Shown here: in pieces, positions 59,837-64,000 of the stretch
Position numbering within the stretch: the first letter of the stretch is position 1
How the letters are laid out: every line of letters begins with the position of its first letter
Origin: Endobugula sp965214375
GTDB lineage: Bacteria; Pseudomonadota; Gammaproteobacteria; Pseudomonadales; Cellvibrionaceae
Assembly (NCBI GenBank): GCA_965214375.1
Contig: OZ243947.1
Span: 124,001 to 188,000, forward strand
Length of the DNA: 64,000 nucleotides
Reading direction: 5' to 3'
Program-made: the position numbers and the translations under genes
The notes under the pieces: generated by a model
The model's database searches: none
The model's input: the letters and a program-made list of their open reading frames with translations, nothing else
Told to the model about the DNA's origin: nothing

Positions 59837-60517
59837 TTAGTCGTCGCTCAATGCGCCCAGCAAATGCAGAAGGCTCGTGAACAGGTTATAAATATCTAAA
59901 TACAATGCCGTCGTTGCCATAATATAATTGGTTTCACCGCCGTTAATGATGCGGCTAGTGTCGTAAAGAATAAAACCAGACATTAACAGTACGATCAATG
60001 CACTCATCGCCAGTTGGAAGCCAGCAATTTGAACACCGAAGAAACCTGCAATCATAACGCCTACCATGGCAATAATTGCGACCATTAAGCCAGTGAACAA
60101 AAAGCCACCCATAAAGCTGAAGTCTTTACGTGTGGTTAACACATAAGCCGACAAAGAGAAGAAAACCAATGCCGTGCCGCCCAGTGCTTGCATAACAATA
60201 GAGCCACCGTTGGCCATGGCTAGGTAGTGATTAAGTATGGGTCCCAGTGCTGCGCCCAGTAAGCCAGTAAAACCAAATACCACAAATATACCTGCTGATG
60301 AGTTAGCCGTGCGTGGTAGTACAAACCACACCAGTAACAGAGCTCCAATACTCATCATTAGACCAGCGCCGTGACCAAGACCAATAGCCATGGAAATGCC
60401 GGCAGTTATAGCACTAAACAGCAAAGTCATTGCCAGCAGTGCATAGGTATTACGTAGAACCTTACTGGTTTCAAAGCTCGAAAGAGCGCCCGTTTGTTGG
60501 TTAGTGATGTCCTGCAT
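59837..60517 (-). CDS. Bax inhibitor-1/YccA family membrane protein
   Basis: A 226-residue protein with about seven membrane helices, of the BI-1/YccA/YbhL family. YccA interacts with FtsH and modulates its proteolysis in E. coli; other members conduct ions. Features include SKVLRNTYALLAMTLLFSAITAG at the N-terminus, FGFTGLLGAALGPIL, and the family C-terminal YDTSRIINGGETNYIMATTALYLDIYNLFTSLLHLL with the acidic pair that gates the channel. Intact; whether it is yccA itself is not certain. Confidence 0.9.
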   Translation of the reverse strand: MQDITNQQTGALSSFETSKVLRNTYALLAMTLLFSAITAGISMAIGLGHGAGLMMSIGALLLVWFVLPRTANSSAGIFVVFGFTGLLGAALGPILNHYLAMANGGSIVMQALGGTALVFFSLSAYVLTTRKDFSFMGGFLFTGLMVAIIAMVGVMIAGFFGVQIAGFQLAMSALIVLLMSGFILYDTSRIINGGETNYIMATTALYLDIYNLFTSLLHLLGALSDD

Positions 60518-60687
60518 ATTAATACCCTCGTTATTTACTGTGTAAACCTAATAAAGTGAGTAGAAATAACCTTTTATTGCATAAGGTTAGATATTTAGCT
60601 GTTGCCTTAATCATACAAGGCTAAGTGACAAAATCAAGTGCCAATTCCGTAAAAATAATGACCATGCTTGTCTAAAAAAGTTTCTTG

Positions 60688-61323
60688 TTATTCCTCTAGT
60701 ACTTGTGGCGCTGTGTTGGGTTTTTCATATGATAACCGCCTGATTTTATTGGGTTTATGGTAAGAGTCAAGTCCTGAAACCGCCACGCTATCAGTGGTGT
60801 CTATATCAATTAAGCCGTCTTCTCGTACGCAGTTTTCCTGAATTTTGACATGGATAATTTCACCAATAACCAATACTGTTTTATTGCTCAGTGTTAGGTG
60901 TTCCTGATATTTGAGGCCAACGTGTACTCGACTTTGTGCGACAAAAGGCGCGTTAATACCCTCATACCACTCTTCTGTGAGGTTTGTGGCCTCAAATTCA
61001 GATTGTTCACGTGGGTAGCGAGCCGAGGTCTGATGAGCAGCATTCAGGATGTCACTGTTAACGTGATTCAAGGTGTAATAACCTGTTTGCAGTAAATTTT
61101 CGAGTGTATGACGTTCCGCTGAATGAGGTCTATTGATAAACCCCATCAATGCTGGATCAGCACCCAAATGAAAAGCGGAGCTGATAATGGCAAGATTGGT
61201 TTGCCCCGTCTCGGACACAGTGCCAATTAAGTTGGCACTTTTGAAGCCTGATAATGAATTAATAAAATTCACTCGAAAGCGTTGTGGCATGGCTTCGATA
61301 GTATGTTGATCGAATATAGTCAT
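60688..61323 (-). CDS. Flavin reductase-like protein
   Basis: A 211-residue protein (start taken at the ATG at 61323; a TTG at 61341 is in frame) with the split-barrel flavin-binding fold of the flavin reductase-like domain: VNSLSGFKSANLIGT-like FINSLSGFKSANLIGTVS, TNLAIISSAFHLGADPALMGF, HTLENLLQTGYYTLNHV and VLVIGEIIHVKI. Family members reduce or bind FMN and often supply flavin to a monooxygenase, but no such partner is nearby. The ribosome site is weak. Next to it lies tRNA-Ser. Confidence 0.78.
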   Translation of the reverse strand: MTIFDQHTIEAMPQRFRVNFINSLSGFKSANLIGTVSETGQTNLAIISSAFHLGADPALMGFINRPHSAERHTLENLLQTGYYTLNHVNSDILNAAHQTSARYPREQSEFEATNLTEEWYEGINAPFVAQSRVHVGLKYQEHLTLSNKTVLVIGEIIHVKIQENCVREDGLIDIDTTDSVAVSGLDSYHKPNKIRRLSYEKPNTAPQVLEE

Positions 61324-61394
61324 ATTTTGATTGCTGTACAAACGACGATATATACGAAAATAAGGGCAGTTGGGATGAATTCAAGGAGGAATAA

Positions 61395-61482
61395 TGGCGG
61401 TGGGGCAGGGATTCGAACCCTGGGAGCTGTTACACTCAACGGTTTTCAAGACCGCCGCTTTCGACCACTCAGCCACCCCACC
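61395..61482 (-). tRNA. tRNA-Ser (anticodon UGA)
   Basis: On the minus strand an 88-base cloverleaf begins GGTGGGGTGGCTGAG and ends with GGTTCGAATCCC, CCCCACC, discriminator G and an encoded CCA. The acceptor stem GGTGGGG/CCCCACC is perfect, the anticodon stem CGGTCT-TGAA-AACCG shows TGA, and the long variable arm is as expected for serine. It decodes UCA and other UCN codons. Confidence 0.96.
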
Positions 61483-61568
61483 GGAAAGAGACGCGAATTA
61501 TACAGGGGTTTTCTCTGACATCAAGCCTAAGCATTTAATTTTTCAGAGAAAAACCGGTGTACAGACGA

Positions 61569-64000
61569 TTATACCTCACTGACACTTTTTGCTGGAGCTT
61601 CTGCTTCCGCTGTTAACGTAGCATTAAGGTTTTCCTGACGGTTACGGGGATCATTAGCTGGTCGAGGCAATTCGCGTGGTTCGTGAGCGATATTCGCCGC
61701 TTGTGCAGTATTCAGTGGCTGACCAGTGAAACTTTCCGGGTTTGTCGTTGTGATCACCAAGTCAGTCACTGGTTTGGCTTGTACCCGAGGATCATTTTCT
61801 GCACGTGAATAGGTCACCGGTTCAGCTTTTACCTCTGGTTTTTCTGCAGCAGCTTGCTCCTTTTTGGGCTGTTTGGCTTCGGTTTTCTTTGCCTTTGGTT
61901 TAGTCGCTTTTGTTGTGTCATTTGCCGTGCTTGCTACTGTTTTTTCTATAGCATTATTGGCTTCATTCGCCGCAATATGTGCAGTATTTTCCGCGGGTTG
62001 ATCAGGGGTGTGTTGCTCTTGAGTATTTTCAACAGTGGCTTCTACGCGTTCACCACGCTGGCGTTGTCGATTACGTGGTTTACGATTGGCCGGGCGTTTC
62101 TCGGGACGATTATCTTTTTGTTCGGTGTTTTCTGTTGCATTATTTTCATTGCCGGCAACGTCAACATTATTGTTTTGTTGTTCATTGCGTCCTTTACGAT
62201 TACGACGCCGGTTACGCCCTTTTTCAGTATTGCGATTTTCAGTGTTTTGCTCACCGCTTGCAGCCGTTTGCTTATCTGCCGTTTTATTCCTGTCGTTAGT
62301 GCGCTTGTTCTGATTGTTTTGATTATTACCACGGCGATTGTTGTTGCGACCACGTCTGTTTTGAGGCTTACGATTATTATTTTTTCGGCCTTTGGTATTT
62401 TTCTTTTTGGGAGCGGGTGTTAGTAATTCTCCCAGAGCTTTAAGTAGTCGAGATAGCAAACCAGGTTTTTTGGGTTCTTTAGACACTGGGGCAGGTTCTG
62501 CCGGAGGTAACTGCTGCACGGCAGGTTTTGCTAACGGTAGTGGCTTTTTATCGGGTGCTTCAAGAGAATTATCTTCTGCATTACCAGTAATTTTATAACT
62601 GGTTTCAAAGCCTTCTGTGGCATCGTCGCGTAAGCGTTGTACTTCATAATGCGGTGTGACCATCTCAGCATTGGGTACGATGACAATACGCGTATCATTG
62701 GCTATTTCGATGGCGCCAATGGCACGACGTTTCTCGTTCAGAAGATAAGTCGCGACTTTTACAGGCGTAATCGCGCGAATCTCAGCACTGCGTTCTTTCT
62801 GAGCTTCTTCTTGTACTAAACGTAGAATAGATAATGCAATCGATTTTGTAGAACGAATCGTACCTTGACCATTACAGCGCGGACAGATTTTAGAGGTGGT
62901 TTCACCCAGTGAAGGACGTAAGCGCTGACGCGACATTTCCAATAGTCCAAAGCGTGAAATTTTACCGACCTGAACACGGGCACGATCCATTCCTAGGGCT
63001 TTTTGCATACGCTCTTCCACTGCACGCTGGTTACGTACGGGTTGCATATCGATAAAGTCAATAACAATCAGCCCGCCAATATCACGTAAGCGTAGCTGGC
63101 GCGCAATTTCATCAGCGGCCTCAAGATTGGTTTGTAGTGCGGTCTCTTCGATATCACCACCTTTCGTTGCGCGCGCCGAGTTAATGTCGACGGCGACTAA
63201 TGCTTCGGTGACATCGATGACAATTGAGCCACCTGACGGTAGTTTTACTTCGCGCTCATAGGCGGTTTCGATTTGGCCTTCAATTTGGTAGCGGTTAAAT
63301 AAAGGCGTTTCATCACTATAGCTTTTGACCTTGCTTCTATAGTTCGGCATAACCTGTTGTACAAAAGCACTGGCAAGATTGTAGGTGTCGGCGTGGTCAA
63401 CAATAACTTCGCCAACGTCCGGGCGTAGATAATCGCGTATCGCTCGAATAATGACATTGCTGTCTTGGAACAAAAAGTGGGGTGGTGAAGCCTTGTCTGA
63501 CTCCTCTTTAATGGAGGTCCATAGCTGTAGCAGATAGTTGAGATCCCACTGCAATTCTTCAGCCGTACGGCCGATACCTGCGGTACGTACGATCACGCTC
63601 ATCCCCTTGGGCACATCGATTTGTGACAGTGTTTTCCTCAAATCATTGCGCTCATCACCTTCAATACGACGAGAGATGCCGCCGCCGCGAGGATTGTTGG
63701 GCATTAATACCATGTAGCGCCCGGCAAGGCTGATAAAGGTGGTGAGTGCAGCCCCTTTATTACCACGCTCTTCTTTATCAACCTGAATAATGACTTCAGT
63801 GCCTTCCTTGATAACATCTTTAATTTTGATGCGGCCTTCAATATCTTTGGGCTGTTTGGTGAAGTATTCTCGGGAGATTTCTTTGAGGGGAAGGAAACCA
63901 TGTCGTTCGGCTCCATAATCGACAAAGGCGGCTTCGAGGCTGGGCTCGATGCGGGTAATTTTACCTTTGTAGATATTGGCTTTCTTTTGTTCGCGAGTGC
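61569..64000 (-). CDS. rne: Ribonuclease E, N-terminus beyond the right edge
   Basis: Essential endonuclease for mRNA decay and rRNA/tRNA processing; its C-terminus scaffolds the degradosome. The frame is open to the last base, so only the first few dozen residues are outside. In order: S1 domain (KITRIEPSLEAAFVDYGAERHGFLPL), the 5' sensor and RNase H-like part, DNase I-like active site with the metal-binding aspartates in VAVDINSARATKGGD and LIVIDFIDM, the zinc link CPRCNGQG, a membrane-targeting-helix-like segment (GLLSRLLKALGELL), Arg/Asn-rich RNA-binding repeats (about 62100-62400) and a tail with RAENDPR. Shorter than the E. coli scaffold, as is usual outside enterobacteria. Confidence 0.95.
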   Translation of the reverse strand, partial: TREQKKANIYKGKITRIEPSLEAAFVDYGAERHGFLPLKEISREYFTKQPKDIEGRIKIKDVIKEGTEVIIQVDKEERGNKGAALTTFISLAGRYMVLMPNNPRGGGISRRIEGDERNDLRKTLSQIDVPKGMSVIVRTAGIGRTAEELQWDLNYLLQLWTSIKEESDKASPPHFLFQDSNVIIRAIRDYLRPDVGEVIVDHADTYNLASAFVQQVMPNYRSKVKSYSDETPLFNRYQIEGQIETAYEREVKLPSGGSIVIDVTEALVAVDINSARATKGGDIEETALQTNLEAADEIARQLRLRDIGGLIVIDFIDMQPVRNQRAVEERMQKALGMDRARVQVGKISRFGLLEMSRQRLRPSLGETTSKICPRCNGQGTIRSTKSIALSILRLVQEEAQKERSAEIRAITPVKVATYLLNEKRRAIGAIEIANDTRIVIVPNAEMVTPHYEVQRLRDDATEGFETSYKITGNAEDNSLEAPDKKPLPLAKPAVQQLPPAEPAPVSKEPKKPGLLSRLLKALGELLTPAPKKKNTKGRKNNNRKPQNRRGRNNNRRGNNQNNQNKRTNDRNKTADKQTAASGEQNTENRNTEKGRNRRRNRKGRNEQQNNNVDVAGNENNATENTEQKDNRPEKRPANRKPRNRQRQRGERVEATVENTQEQHTPDQPAENTAHIAANEANNAIEKTVASTANDTTKATKPKAKKTEAKQPKKEQAAAEKPEVKAEPVTYSRAENDPRVQAKPVTDLVITTTNPESFTGQPLNTAQAANIAHEPRELPRPANDPRNRQENLNATLTAEAEAPAKSVSEV

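Noticed and set aside
61854..62423. Plus-strand ORFs opposite the rne tail
   Set aside because: Mirror of the Arg/Asn/Lys-rich RNase E C-terminus, giving Cys/Phe/Ile-rich nonsense proteins.

Overview
The window looks like the chromosome of a gammaproteobacterium, probably from the Pseudomonadales/Cellvibrionales side. The block leuC-leuD-leuB-asd-(asd homologue)-fimV-truA-trpF-trpB-trpA-accD-folC-dedD-cvpA-purF-metZ follows the gene order familiar from Pseudomonas and relatives, and purL/mltF, scpA-scpB-rluB, tusDCBE and rne are typical companions. Base composition looks moderate, below 50 percent GC by eye. No genus can be fixed from sequence alone.

Layout. 1-4174: 3' part of a giant secreted subtilase/leucine-rich-repeat/calcium-repeat protein, now a pseudogene, followed by a small secreted beta-helix-like protein. 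5428-10208: housekeeping genes (dusC, a small basic protein, bolA, trhO, a DUF1653 gene, tadA, mltF). 10327-16173: purL, a 22-residue candidate lipoprotein, a lapG homologue and a nonsense-mutated moaA. 16450-18222: wreck of an MshQ-like surface protein. 18319-39304: LysR regulator, leucine, aspartate-family, FimV, tryptophan, fatty-acid, folate, purine and methionine genes. 39316-44985: an eroded RND efflux system, an MFS transporter and a small broken ORF. 44982-53047: RNA methyltransferase, CBS protein, pdxJ, YciI-like and VC0807-like proteins, rnm, yciO, dps, scpAB, rluB. 53051-58260: a diguanylate cyclase and a damaged moxR-DUF58-transglutaminase operon. 58409-64000: tusEBCD, a Bax-inhibitor-like protein, a flavin reductase-like protein, tRNA-Ser(UGA) and the 3' part of rne.

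Two themes stand out. First, essential biosynthesis and information genes look intact, but surface, export, molybdenum-cofactor and accessory genes carry nonsense codons of all three types, short indels or deletions. This pattern fits a lineage in early genome reduction, such as a recently host-restricted symbiont (inference). Second, three intergenic elements (21480-21636, 21706-21809, 49799-49890) share a conserved core but have long inverted-repeat arms that differ at every locus. Each core carries two small hairpin-like segments exposing CANGGANG, the consensus bound by CsrA/RsmA-type regulators. This is the best candidate in the window for an undescribed regulatory or mobile element.
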